A stretch of 64,000 nucleotides of DNA from Verrucomicrobiota bacterium (GCA_021772615.1 JAJFLQ010000116.1:33744-97743), one strand, 5' to 3'. Shown: positions 18,089 through 27,066, numbered from the stretch's first letter. The notes: generated from the letters alone by a model not told the origin. Program-made: numbers and translations.

Positions 18089-19462
18089 CTAATTGCCCCG
18101 GTCGTCCACATTCGGCGGGTCCGATGCTGGTGCGGAAGGATTCGGCTTCTTACCGTCCGCCGGCGACTGCTGTTCAGACGACTTGATGATGCGGGCGAAG
18201 TCGCGTTTTTCACCTTCGGACATCACCATTACTCCCTTTAATAATTCTGTTGCGCGGCGCAATTGTTCGTCCTCAATGTCGTTACCGGCGTCACTCTCCT
18301 CATCGGTGCCTGCAAGTCGCGAGCGCTGGAACGCCAGCCGCTGGGAATCCTCATCCGAAATATCGACAATGAAATCCGGTTCGATCCCGTGATCATGTAT
18401 GACACGTTCGCTCGGCGTGTAATATTTGGCAGTCGTCAGACGAAGCGCGCTGCCGTCGTCCAGTTCAATAATGCTCTGAACCGAGCCTTTACCAAAGCTC
18501 TTTTCGCCGACAACGAGGGCCCTCCCATAATCCTGCAGCGCGCCGGCAACGATTTCGGATGCACTTGCACTGCCTTCGTTGATGAGGATGGCGACAGGAC
18601 AATCGAGATACTTTGTTCCCGGCTTGCTCATGTATTCATGGCGACTGGTCTCGTCACGACCCTCAGTAAATACAATCAGCTGCCGGCGCGGGACGAAAAT
18701 CGAACACACCTCTATGGAGGACGACAGCAGCCCTCCGGGGTTGCCCCTCAGATCGAGAACCAACGCCTTGAGCCCTTTATCGGACAATTGGTCGAGGGCG
18801 TCACCCAGCGCCGATGAGGTCTTCTCGTTGAATTGCGTAACTCTGACGTATCCTATTCCCTCCTCGATCATCGCCGTATCCTTGACTGTCACGATTTCGA
18901 TGATGGCGCGTTCAATCGTCATCGTCCTGGTTTCATCAGTGGACGGTCTGTAAATCGTGATGTCTACGGTCGTGCCGGGTTCCCCTTTTATCAGATTCAC
19001 GGCCTGTGCCAGGGACAACGTGGATGTTTCCTCGTCACCGACTTTTATGATCCGGTCGTTGGCTATAAGCCCGGCGCGCATTCCGGGTGTGTCTTCCATA
19101 GGAGCCACAACCGTGAGAAAATCATCTTTGATCGAAATCACAATGCCGATGCCGCCGAATTCACCTTCGGTTTCCTCCAGCATTTCATCGTATTCCTCCG
19201 GTTTGATAAAGGAACTGAACCGGTCCAGTGACGTAAGCATTCCCTGTAGCGCACCGTAAACCAGTTCCTCGTAGTCTACCCGCGTCTGATCGACGTAGTT
19301 CTTGCGGACAAGTTTGAGGACACTCGCAAACTGACGAATGACTCGGTATCCTTTGTCTTCACCGGTATCTTTCTCGATTGCCGAATGTACACGATACCCG
19401 ACAACCAGGTTTGCCAGCAACAGCGACAACAACACGCCACATACAAGTCTGCGTTTTCTCAT
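18089..19462 (-). CDS. ctpA: C-terminal processing peptidase, S41A family
   Basis: The 457-residue serine protease cleaves the C-terminal ends of periplasmic or secreted proteins. It has an N-terminal signal/anchor (LVCGVLLSLLLANLVVGYRV), a dimerisation region, a PDZ domain at about 95-185 (FGGIGIVISIKDDFLTVVAP), and the S41 catalytic core with the Ser in NEGSASASEIVAGALQDYGR and the Lys in GEKSFGKGSVQ, forming the Ser-Lys dyad. The last about 60 residues are polar and acidic and probably disordered. GGAG precedes the ATG by eight bases. It is flanked by two copies of a 63-bp repeat. Regulation is not evident. Confidence 0.93.
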   Translation of the reverse strand: MRKRRLVCGVLLSLLLANLVVGYRVHSAIEKDTGEDKGYRVIRQFASVLKLVRKNYVDQTRVDYEELVYGALQGMLTSLDRFSSFIKPEEYDEMLEETEGEFGGIGIVISIKDDFLTVVAPMEDTPGMRAGLIANDRIIKVGDEETSTLSLAQAVNLIKGEPGTTVDITIYRPSTDETRTMTIERAIIEIVTVKDTAMIEEGIGYVRVTQFNEKTSSALGDALDQLSDKGLKALVLDLRGNPGGLLSSSIEVCSIFVPRRQLIVFTEGRDETSRHEYMSKPGTKYLDCPVAILINEGSASASEIVAGALQDYGRALVVGEKSFGKGSVQSIIELDDGSALRLTTAKYYTPSERVIHDHGIEPDFIVDISDEDSQRLAFQRSRLAGTDEESDAGNDIEDEQLRRATELLKGVMVMSEGEKRDFARIIKSSEQQSPADGKKPNPSAPASDPPNVDDRGN

Positions 19463-19933
19463 GGATCACACTCCGAATCGGTTTCGCCCTGAATCTCAGC
19501 ATATAGTAGGCGGAATACGGTACATGTAAATCAACTATTTATTTTTTTCACGCCAATTCCTCCTGACCCGCCGCACAGCGCCATACGTGCACCAGGGCGG
19601 AAATGCCAGGAGAGGTGGAATGATTATAGGAGAACGTGAACAATGCAGGTATTAAGCTTCGAGGAATTAGATGTAGACGCCAAGGCGGACGACGCAAAGC
19701 GGGCAGAGTACAACGATGTCGACTCTGTTCGAAAAGGTATGCAGCATGGATCACCGCAACGCGAAATCGGTGCACTCGGGCAGGCAGTTGCTCAGACACC
19801 GCATGGCGGTGGTCTAAGCTACCTTGCTGCCGTGAATGCCGGGTATCAGCGACCTTTCTGAACAGGCGCTGGATTAGATTGGGCGTGCAATAGCGCGCCT
19901 CCAAAGAGACACGAAGCCTAAGAGACACGAAGC
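19463..19933. other. Gene-poor gap with repeat copy B
   Basis: No convincing gene is found in these 471 bases; the 126-codon minus frame here has no recognisable composition or start. The gap holds copy B of the 63-bp repeat (19816-19878) and a 16-bp perfect tandem duplication (19904-19935) reaching the end of the response regulator gene. Confidence 0.5.
19816..19878. repeat. 63-bp repeat, copy B
   Basis: Matches 17966-18028 at 47 of 63 aligned positions in the same orientation. It lies upstream of ctpA, while copy A lies downstream, so the pair brackets that gene. Confidence 0.6.
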
Positions 19934-19935
19934 CT
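19904..19935. repeat. 16-bp tandem duplication
   Basis: AAGAGACACGAAGCCT occurs twice back to back (19904-19919 and 19920-19935). The second copy supplies the stop codon and last base of the response regulator gene, so slippage here would alter or extend its C-terminus. Confidence 0.85.
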
Positions 19936-20308
19936 ACTTCCCCAACACCTCATCCACCGCTTCGATTATTGCATCGAGTCTGAAGGGTTTCATCAGCGTT
20001 TTATCGGCGCCCAACGATGCGGCCGTGTTGAGCATGTCAAAGTACTTCGAGTACTGCCTCCCGGAAATTGCGATAACGCGCGTTCCCTCATAGTTCTTTC
20101 GAATTTGCGTGATGACCTCGATGCCGTCCGCCTTGTCCATAAATATATCGGTGATAACCAGGTCGATCGGCTGGTTGTCGCGCAGCGAATGAAGCCCCTC
20201 AACACCGTTTGCCGCGCTGTACACCGTATACCCGACCATCTCCAGCGCCTCCTGGATTACCGTACGTATGTGTACGTCGTCATCGATTATCAATATCGTT
20301 CGGCACAT
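19934..20308 (-). CDS. Single-domain response regulator (CheY-like)
   Basis: About 124 residues make one receiver domain and nothing else. The acidic pair DDD follows ILII, the phospho-acceptor Asp is in LVITDIFM, the switch Ser in VIAISG and the conserved Lys in LMKPF. The ATG at 20308 has GGGAGGAGACC immediately upstream, an excellent ribosome binding site, so the longer frame at 20344 was not used. It probably relays phosphate from an unlinked histidine kinase; no kinase is nearby. It lacks an output domain, so it must act by protein contact. It stands alone, about 120 bases from the glycerol-phosphate operon upstream. Confidence 0.9.
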   Translation of the reverse strand: MCRTILIIDDDVHIRTVIQEALEMVGYTVYSAANGVEGLHSLRDNQPIDLVITDIFMDKADGIEVITQIRKNYEGTRVIAISGRQYSKYFDMLNTAASLGADKTLMKPFRLDAIIEAVDEVLGK

Positions 20309-20428
20309 GGTCTCCTCCCGTTGCCCTTTCACCATTTCGATCACTGGACTATGTCAGAATATGGACATAATTGGCGCTATAGCAAACCATCCGTTCGCGA
20401 TTTGGGAAACTGCCGATACATTTTCGTA

Positions 20429-21499
20429 TCAGCTGCCGGATGCGGTGTCCAGCGTCGACAGTGAATCCACAAATTCACCGTAGCGCACGACCAGCTCTGC
20501 ACAGGACATGGAGCTGAGGATCGTATAGCGATCCTCACGAATCGTGCGCGCACGCTCGAATACATCACGCACCCGTATGTCCGGTGCGAATGCGTCCATG
20601 AAATCCAGGCGAAATCCCAACTCACAACAGAGCGCGATCACACCGGGGTCGCCCTGCCCGTGCAAATGCAGACAAAACGGCGTTGCGCTGCCCACGAGAA
20701 AGCCGTGACTATAGGGACAGTCGAGCATATCATTCACCGCGTGACACAATAAGTGCTCGGCGCCGCTGCACGGCCGGGTATTCCCTGACACGGCCATCGC
20801 GATGCCCGCCATTACGATCGAATCGGCGTATCGCCGCAGAAATGTTGTATCCGTCACATGCGATAATGAGTCCGGTGCGACGTTCGTGAACGAGAATGTG
20901 GACAGTGCTCGCGCAAAGTAGTTTGCCCGTTCGTAGCCGGCTGCAATTGCCAAGTCCCAGTCAAGAAGGGCGGATCGATTCGAGATCAAATCGCCGATGC
21001 CGGCGGCAATGTAGCTGCGTGCCGACCGCCGCAACGCTTCGACATCGATCACGATACCCATTGGAACTTTTGCGGAATATGTATTCTCCCCGTGCTCGCC
21101 GCGAAGCACGGCGATCGGTGATGCCACCGAGTCGGTTGATATCTGTGTCGGGATCGCCAAAAAATTCCTATTCGACACTGCGGCAAGGTATTTCGCGGCG
21201 TCCAACACCCGCCCTCCGCCAACCCCGACGATAAGATCGTAGTTGCCGTCGAGGAGCTTCCGGCGCTGCTGTTCGATAAACGACAGCGAATTCACGGTTC
21301 GACTGACAAGGTCAAGCTGCAGATGATCGTTGGCGGCAACGAGTTCGCACGCGTATTTCCTCGACTTCTCGACACCGGTATACACCAGAAGTCTGCGAAA
21401 ATTCAGGTTATACTTGTGGAAAAGCGCAGACAAATCCAGCTCTGCGATAGCCATGTATTCGACGATCACAGGCAGGTTGATCTGTTGCGCGTAAATCAT
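20429..21499 (-). CDS. Glycerol-1-phosphate dehydrogenase-like (AraM/EgsA family)
   Basis: The protein (356 residues) is of the metal-dependent polyol dehydrogenase family that includes AraM/EgsA. VGVGGGRVLDAAKYLAA is the NAD-binding loop, followed by IPTQISTDSVASPIAVL, and the metal ligands should be Asp in AAGIGDLIS and His residues in SGAEHLLCHAVN and YSHGFLVG. G1P dehydrogenases reduce DHAP to sn-glycerol-1-phosphate. The ATG at 21499 overlaps the TGA of the cytidylyltransferase gene (ATGA); the earlier ORF start at 21637 would run inside that gene. Together with the two genes upstream it suggests synthesis and polymerisation of CDP-activated glycerol phosphate. Confidence 0.8.
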   Translation of the reverse strand: MIYAQQINLPVIVEYMAIAELDLSALFHKYNLNFRRLLVYTGVEKSRKYACELVAANDHLQLDLVSRTVNSLSFIEQQRRKLLDGNYDLIVGVGGGRVLDAAKYLAAVSNRNFLAIPTQISTDSVASPIAVLRGEHGENTYSAKVPMGIVIDVEALRRSARSYIAAGIGDLISNRSALLDWDLAIAAGYERANYFARALSTFSFTNVAPDSLSHVTDTTFLRRYADSIVMAGIAMAVSGNTRPCSGAEHLLCHAVNDMLDCPYSHGFLVGSATPFCLHLHGQGDPGVIALCCELGFRLDFMDAFAPDIRVRDVFERARTIREDRYTILSSMSCAELVVRYGEFVDSLSTLDTASGS

Positions 21500-21924
21500 T
21501 TCGACTCGCGTATTGTCCGGATAATTGACGACGTGCTTATGCCCTCGGTATAAGGCACCATCATTAGCGTCACGCCAAACTCTGCCAGATCGGCTTCCGT
21601 TAGTCGCAGTTGTTGCAGATACGACGCCCGCGGCCAATCGTCGCCGTGGACGATGGTGGTGATATCCGGACGACGCGCCAGAACCGACTTGTTGCCCAAG
21701 TCATCGATGATGAATGCCTCATCGACGTGTCGGCACGCCTGCACGACCGCCAGCCGATCGCCTTCTTTCATGATTGGCGAGGCCTTGTATGCAGCCACGA
21801 TGCGATCGCTGTTTACGGCAACCAACAGCCGGTCACCAAGATCCCTGCTCGTTTTTAGTAACGCAACATGACCGCGATGGAAGAGGTCGAATACGCCAAT
21901 GACATACACTGTGCCGGTGGTCAT
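21496..21924 (-). CDS. TagD-like glycerol-phosphate cytidylyltransferase
   Basis: A small 142-residue nucleotidyltransferase with YVIGVFDLFHRGHVALLKTS (the HxGH motif is HRGH) and YTEGISTSSIIRTI, the ISTTxI-like C-terminal motif of TagD/GCT enzymes. The family makes CDP-glycerol from CTP and glycerol-3-phosphate. KEGDRLAVVQACRHVDEAF replaces the usual R-x3-V-E-A-L region, which is acceptable for the family. It overlaps both neighbours by four bases. The neighbouring dehydrogenase opens the possibility that the substrate is the 1-phosphate enantiomer. Confidence 0.82.
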   Translation of the reverse strand: MTTGTVYVIGVFDLFHRGHVALLKTSRDLGDRLLVAVNSDRIVAAYKASPIMKEGDRLAVVQACRHVDEAFIIDDLGNKSVLARRPDITTIVHGDDWPRASYLQQLRLTEADLAEFGVTLMMVPYTEGISTSSIIRTIRESK

Positions 21925-23426
21925 AAAGCATCGACTCCGGCATAAAGATCGACGACGGGCACGTCCGGACCAAGGACGCGGCGGCAGTTGATTGCCATAT
22001 CGGCCTGGAACCTGTCGGTTGACAAAACGATGCAGTCGACGACATCCGGGTCGAGTTCACCAACGGTGACAACCGGGATTCCTCTGAAACGATTTTTGCC
22101 TGATCCAGGAAAATCGTCGACGAACGCAACGATCTCAAGACTGTTGAGCAGGTCGGTGTCGGCAAGGGCATTAAACAACATGTGGCTGTGCTGACCGGCT
22201 CCGTACACGGCCAGGCGTCGGTCCTGCAATCGTTCCAAAACGGACTTCGGCAGGTCGAATCGCGACGACATCCGATTCAGATGTTCATCGACCGCACTGG
22301 GGTCAACGGCAATGGATCCGCGCACCAGCTCTCGTATCGTCGACGCAGCCGTCTCTGCGGCGCGTCCCGGGTTGTACACGAGTTTGCGGATCAGTGTGTC
22401 CCGGGCCTGCCGCCTTTGATCGGGATGGTCGAGTTGCGCCTGTACCAGAAGTGGCAGCTCCGACGGCGTCGCAGCGATGACGCCGCACCGCCGTCCCCAG
22501 CAGCCGATGCCGTCGCGACCATGGCTATCGAAGAATGCCGGAACATCCATGAACACGATGGGTTTATTTGTGAGCAGGAACTCGTAACAAGCGCCGCTTA
22601 CATCGCCCACCAGCAAGTCGGCCGCAAGAAAATAGGGGTTCGAGTCTCCTTCCACGTGACGCAGATTGCCGTGATTCCGCTGCATCGCTGCAAGCGTGCT
22701 GCGCCAGTCTTTGCCACGATGGCCAAATCGTGCCGCGTGTTCGTTCTGCAAATCGGTCGAGCAGTGATGCAGCCGGACAATGACGTTGATCGCCAATGCA
22801 CACAGCACCTCGATGATTTCGCATCCGAATTGCTCAAGTGATGCTTCGCGCTGATACGTAGGACTATACAGCACGGTCTTTAACGCAGGATCAAGTCCGA
22901 GGCGTCGCAACAGTCCGTCACGGCCTGAACCGCCGACGCATAACACATCCGTCTTCGGCGCGCCGACCTCGACCACGGTCATCGCAGCCATTGTTTCGGG
23001 ATAGCGCTTGCAGTAACGATTCCAAGACCCCTGAAACATCGACGGACCGGTCGCGAAAACGGTGTTGAAATACCCCAACGGATCGGTAGAATCGTCGGCC
23101 GGATATTTCGTCTTCTTGTCAGTCAAGCCATGGGTTGCAGCAATTCGGGGTACCGCTGCGGCGTATGCCGCCGAGCATAACCACGGCCCGGGACAATTCG
23201 GGACAGAGGAATACAGCGCGCCGACGACGTCGGAAGGTGGTGCGTCATCGAACGACCGTAAATCGACGGTCACACCGCCTGCGGCAAGCACGGACCCAAC
23301 CCGCTGTATCTCTGCTGGAAACGTCCCAACGATCGCGGGAAGACCAACCTCGCAGCAAGCGCGCATAACGGGCAGCGCGTGCTCCGTAAGGCCACCGCAG
23401 ATTTCCTCGAATACAATGTGTTTCAT
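21921..23426 (-). CDS. CDP-glycerol glycerophosphotransferase-like + Rossmann module
   Basis: Two parts in 501 residues. Residues about 90-370 resemble TagF/TarF-type glycerophosphotransferases (CDP_Glyphos_transf): IAATHGLTDKK, VLYSPTYQREASLEQFG, VIVRLHHCSTDL, and LLVGDVSGACYEFLLTNKPI, which match the H-G and the S-x2-x2-E/D regions of that family. Residues 403-490 form a separate Rossmann-like module, LAVYGAGQHSHMLFNAL then VAFVDDFPGS and IVLSTDRFQAD, that recurs in four proteins of this window. It would add glycerol phosphate to a membrane-linked acceptor. It follows the GNGPSL-type gene with a four-base overlap. Confidence 0.75.
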   Translation of the reverse strand: MKHIVFEEICGGLTEHALPVMRACCEVGLPAIVGTFPAEIQRVGSVLAAGGVTVDLRSFDDAPPSDVVGALYSSVPNCPGPWLCSAAYAAAVPRIAATHGLTDKKTKYPADDSTDPLGYFNTVFATGPSMFQGSWNRYCKRYPETMAAMTVVEVGAPKTDVLCVGGSGRDGLLRRLGLDPALKTVLYSPTYQREASLEQFGCEIIEVLCALAINVIVRLHHCSTDLQNEHAARFGHRGKDWRSTLAAMQRNHGNLRHVEGDSNPYFLAADLLVGDVSGACYEFLLTNKPIVFMDVPAFFDSHGRDGIGCWGRRCGVIAATPSELPLLVQAQLDHPDQRRQARDTLIRKLVYNPGRAAETAASTIRELVRGSIAVDPSAVDEHLNRMSSRFDLPKSVLERLQDRRLAVYGAGQHSHMLFNALADTDLLNSLEIVAFVDDFPGSGKNRFRGIPVVTVGELDPDVVDCIVLSTDRFQADMAINCRRVLGPDVPVVDLYAGVDAL

Positions 23427-24574
23427 CGTTCGGGCCGGCCCAAAAGCCGGTCAAAGTCGATACGGTCGAAAATCTCGAGTTGGCCGCCGACACCGGCGTT
23501 GTATATACGCCGGCCGTTCTTCCCATATGCCTCACGTGCCACCTGGTACGCCCGCTCTATATTGTCCATCTGCGGGTCGTGCCACCGGTAGCCCCTGCCG
23601 AAGTAGCCGGGATGAAAATGATTGGGGTCATCGTCGATCGAAGTAAGCACGGCGCCATCCGCACGGTGCTGGTCTTTCTTGAGCACATACGAATGATCTG
23701 CGCCAATGATATACACCGGGTCGCAGCCGAAATAGTACGCCGCCTGCAGCATGAAATAGGTAACGGTACCGCCCAATTCGGCGCCAACCGAAAAATCTGT
23801 GGAAAAATCCGAGGCTGGCGGCACCCCGGTAATGTCGATGAAATAGCCATTGTCGAGCCACTCGGATAAGCGATATTGATAGAACTTGGTCCACGGCAAA
23901 CGGTTGATCTCGTCGGCTCTGTCTTTCGCCAGCAGCGAGTCGGTCACGAAATAATAAGTTGGCTGAAATCCTTCGATCAGGTAGATATTGTTACTTGCCA
24001 GCGTGATCTCGTTGTTCAGGCGTTCCGGCGATGTTTTCAACAGACTGGGACCGTTGCACACAATAAACGCTCGCCGGCCGGCATGGATATTGTGAAACGT
24101 ACGGATCGCTTCGGGTGGAGACCGGACGTGCTTGGCATAGTTGAATTCAAGGTCGTGATGATCATCGGCGGGCACAAGGATAGTACCGTCGAAGCCGGCG
24201 TTCACAAGATTTTTCTTCATCCTCTCAGCAGCGGTAAGCGTTGCGAGGATCACCAAATTCGGGGAATAGTCCTCAAGCCCCCGATCGATACGTTGTACGG
24301 GTATGCCGTCGATCGTTTCGTCCTCGCAAAAATCATCAAGAAATACGAGAATCTGCTGCGACCGGCGGCGACAGAATAGTGCCAGCAACCGCCCCGCCGT
24401 CCCGGCGCCGCAGATTGCGACGCGCGCATCCGGCGGTACTCGCCCGATAACCTGAAGAAACGTTTTCTCCACCAGCTCGAACGCCATCCGTTCCGGCGAC
24501 GGCGTCATTTCGTAGGTCGCCGGACCGCACGAACTAAAAGCCGGCTCATAAATCAGGGGCTGCGTTGAAGGCAT
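23423..24574 (-). CDS. Rossmann module + GNGPSL-type transferase (DUF115/Maf- or GT42-like)
   Basis: From the ATG at 24574 (GGAG nine bases upstream) the protein is 383 residues. Residues about 50-140 are the recurrent Rossmann-like module (VAICGAGTAGRLLALF, ILVFLDDF, LVILATLTA). Residues 165-383 begin FIVCNGPSLLKTSPERL and include NNIYLIEGFQPTYYFVTDS and YFGCDPVYIIGADHSYV. The NGPSL opening is shared by the DUF115 (MptE/Maf-like) family and GT42 sialyltransferases, which are structurally related. So a glycosyltransferase that uses a CMP-sugar is possible. It overlaps the cyclase gene by 29 bases. Confidence 0.65.
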   Translation of the reverse strand: MPSTQPLIYEPAFSSCGPATYEMTPSPERMAFELVEKTFLQVIGRVPPDARVAICGAGTAGRLLALFCRRRSQQILVFLDDFCEDETIDGIPVQRIDRGLEDYSPNLVILATLTAAERMKKNLVNAGFDGTILVPADDHHDLEFNYAKHVRSPPEAIRTFHNIHAGRRAFIVCNGPSLLKTSPERLNNEITLASNNIYLIEGFQPTYYFVTDSLLAKDRADEINRLPWTKFYQYRLSEWLDNGYFIDITGVPPASDFSTDFSVGAELGGTVTYFMLQAAYYFGCDPVYIIGADHSYVLKKDQHRADGAVLTSIDDDPNHFHPGYFGRGYRWHDPQMDNIERAYQVAREAYGKNGRRIYNAGVGGQLEIFDRIDFDRLLGRPER

Positions 24575-25625
24575 CAAAATAACTCCGCAACAGGTTTTGT
24601 ACCTCGTCGCCATCGGTGAGCGATGCGACAAACATTTTGCCGAACCCACGCGTAAGAATGACGCGTATTTCCGCATCCACGTTTTTCTTGTCCTTCTTCA
24701 GACAACGATAAAACGCAGCGCTGTCGAGGTTCGGCAATGTGATCCCTTCCCAGTTTCGTTTCAGAAGCGCTCGGATGCGCAGTCTGAGCTCGGCCGGGAT
24801 GAGCTTCAGGTGCACGGAGAAGTAGTTCGCAATATCCATACCTATCGAAACCGCGATGCCATGAGGAACCGCGTACCGCGTCAATGATTCAATAGCATGA
24901 CCGAACGAATGGCCGTAGTTGAAAATTCGGCGTTCGTGCCGGTCGAACTCGTCGCGTTCAATGTATCCGTGCTTGATCTCGAGGCTACGACGAATCAATC
25001 CCTGCATTATTTCGGGATCGGTAAATGCCGCATTGTACTCTGCCTGTAACCTCTCAAAGTCCTGCTCGCCGGCGATAAGAAAATAATGCATCATCTCGCC
25101 CAAACCCGATCGGATATCCGCCGTGCCGAGAGATTTGAGGAAAGACCGATCTATGATGACGCAGCTTGGCGGGAAAAAGGTGCCGATTTGATTCTTATAG
25201 TCGCCAAAATTAATCGAGGTTTTGCTTCCAATACAGCTGTCACATTGCGCCAGCAACGTTGTAGGCACGAAAATCCATTCAACCCCGCGATACAGAACTG
25301 AAGCGATAAATCCACCAATATCCTGCGTGACGCCCCCGCCAATCACGATCAGACGATGATTCTTGCGAAAACCGATCTCGATCAACCGCGAGATAAACGG
25401 AGCCAACGCCTTATAACTCTTCGCGGTCTCGTCCGCTTCGACATGAATGATGCGGTCGTCGACGGCGAGCGTGGCGAGATCGTCGGCGCGCAGGGCTGCG
25501 ACGCGCTTATCGATAATAATCGTGTCGCCTGCCTTCATGCCGCCGCCAATCGCCGCGGCAAACGACGACACGAAATCGACGTGGTACGTCCTGAATACGG
25601 ACTTAATCTCAATTGAGTCGGACAC
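24546..25625 (-). CDS. 3-dehydroquinate synthase-like cyclase
   Basis: The 359-residue enzyme belongs to the sugar-phosphate cyclase superfamily (AroB, EEVS, DOIS). It shows VIGGGVTQDIGGFIASVLYR, FVPTTLLAQCDSCIGSKTSI, and FNYGHSFGHAIE with the metal-binding histidines. It differs from AroB: after the metal-binding Glu the motif reads GLGEMMHYF, where AroB has a Lys (E-V-I-K-Y) at the fourth position. The substitution Lys to His suggests a changed reaction or substrate. It begins the glycan-type operon rather than an aromatic amino acid operon. It probably makes a cyclic polyol precursor, but this is inference. Confidence 0.75.
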   Translation of the reverse strand: MSDSIEIKSVFRTYHVDFVSSFAAAIGGGMKAGDTIIIDKRVAALRADDLATLAVDDRIIHVEADETAKSYKALAPFISRLIEIGFRKNHRLIVIGGGVTQDIGGFIASVLYRGVEWIFVPTTLLAQCDSCIGSKTSINFGDYKNQIGTFFPPSCVIIDRSFLKSLGTADIRSGLGEMMHYFLIAGEQDFERLQAEYNAAFTDPEIMQGLIRRSLEIKHGYIERDEFDRHERRIFNYGHSFGHAIESLTRYAVPHGIAVSIGMDIANYFSVHLKLIPAELRLRIRALLKRNWEGITLPNLDSAAFYRCLKKDKKNVDAEIRVILTRGFGKMFVASLTDGDEVQNLLRSYFDAFNAAPDL

Positions 25626-25648
25626 AGCGCTGTCCTCCGAAATCTAAA

Positions 25649-26998
25649 TTATTCTTCACGCGCGCCGAAGATGGTGATGATCAGCGGTGAAATGATATAC
25701 AAGCCGGTGCATGCAAACAAAAGTTCCACCGTCTTCCATTGGCTGTACTGATCCAGCTTATAGATCTGGAACAACGTCAGCCAATAAATGATGAAGGTCG
25801 GCGCCTTGATAAACCGGAGAAAGCGGTACTTGCCGGAATGATTCAAATGCACGTAGCGATGTTTCGACACCATCAGGTACATCGTAAGTACGTAGAGCAC
25901 CGAAAATACGCGAATATCCGACAGATAATGCGACACGCCTGCCAGGGACAACCACGCTGCGCCGATTGGTGAGGGCAGGCCTGAGAAATAATTCGAGTGC
26001 CCGGACGCACTAAATCGTTTCAAGCGATAGAACACACTACCGAAATACAGTACTGCAAGAGCGATACAGACCACTGACAAATCGGTATGTCCGCGAAAAA
26101 TGGCGTATACCACAACAGCCGGCGCGACGCCGAACGTGGTCATATCGGCGACCGAGTCGAGGGACTCACCCAATTTCGATGATGCGTCCAGCTTGCGTGC
26201 GAGCATGCCGTCGCATGAATCGAAAAGATTGCCGAGTAGGATCAGCAACGCCGCCAGTGGCACATGCAAGAGCGCCGCGAATATTGTCGCGCCGATGCCG
26301 CAGCCAAGGTTTAATGCCGAGAAGAGATTGGGAATCAACGATCGAATCAAACGTCGCGCCTTTTCTTCGTCACCGCCCGCCCGCTGGACAAAGCGCTTCC
26401 AGATAAACGAGCCGAAGTAATCGAGAAACGACCAGATTGTCACCGCGACCGTCGTCCAGATCAGCATGGCGATAAACCAGCCGGGCCAGGATTGCACCCA
26501 CAACAACACCGCGTTAAGCGGCTGTAGCCAGAATGGAATCGATTCTGTCGCAGGCATTACGACACGAGCCAGCAATATCCCGCAGACCGGCAACGTGATC
26601 GCGGTCTTGATCTTACCGGAAAGACTTGCTGCGATGATCTCCCGGTCGCGCGCGCCGACTACGCGCAACGCCATGATCGCGAATTCGCGGCTCAAGATGA
26701 TAAATACCGGAAAAGACGTAATTATCTGCATCTCCAGAAGCGGCAGGAAAACCAATACCAGGATCTTGTCGGCAAGCGGGTCCAGAATCTTGCCCGCGTC
26801 CGATACCATGTTGAACTTCCTGGCAACCCAGCCGTCGAGGAAGTCGGTGCATGATACGATGATGAAAAGCAAGATCGCGAGGAGCTGCCAGAAGTTGTTC
26901 TTATACGGGGTAATCCAGAATATCCCGACAACCCCGAGGATACGGGTAAGCGTAATGCAATTAGCGAGCTGATTGACGGCCGTAAACGATTTTTTCAC
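25649..26998 (-). CDS. Fused PgsA-type and PssA-type phosphatidyltransferase
   Basis: The 449-residue protein carries two complete CDP-alcohol phosphatidyltransferase domains. The first has D55-G56, A59-R60, G69, D73 and D77, the second D263-G264, A267-R268, G277, D281 and D285; both fit the DGx2ARx8Gx3Dx3D consensus exactly. The first half resembles PgsA (LANCITLTRILGVV) and the second PssA (SLIPNLFSALNLGCG, DSVADMTTFGVAPA). At least nine membrane segments are expected. I set the start at a GTG at 26998 (MKKSFTAVNQL); the longer frame to 27403 is a shadow of the SRPBCC gene. The two reactions together would start phosphatidylglycerol and phosphatidylserine synthesis. Confidence 0.85.
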   Translation of the reverse strand: MKKSFTAVNQLANCITLTRILGVVGIFWITPYKNNFWQLLAILLFIIVSCTDFLDGWVARKFNMVSDAGKILDPLADKILVLVFLPLLEMQIITSFPVFIILSREFAIMALRVVGARDREIIAASLSGKIKTAITLPVCGILLARVVMPATESIPFWLQPLNAVLLWVQSWPGWFIAMLIWTTVAVTIWSFLDYFGSFIWKRFVQRAGGDEEKARRLIRSLIPNLFSALNLGCGIGATIFAALLHVPLAALLILLGNLFDSCDGMLARKLDASSKLGESLDSVADMTTFGVAPAVVVYAIFRGHTDLSVVCIALAVLYFGSVFYRLKRFSASGHSNYFSGLPSPIGAAWLSLAGVSHYLSDIRVFSVLYVLTMYLMVSKHRYVHLNHSGKYRFLRFIKAPTFIIYWLTLFQIYKLDQYSQWKTVELLFACTGLYIISPLIITIFGAREE

Positions 26999-27066
26999 AA
27001 TAGGTGATCTACCAATGGCATCGGACGAATAGGGACGTGCTGTCGGCGCCCTCAGGCGGCCGACGC

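Noticed and set aside
19548..19928. 126-codon minus-strand frame upstream of ctpA
   Set aside because: No motif or ribosome binding site; it covers a repeat copy and a tandem duplication.
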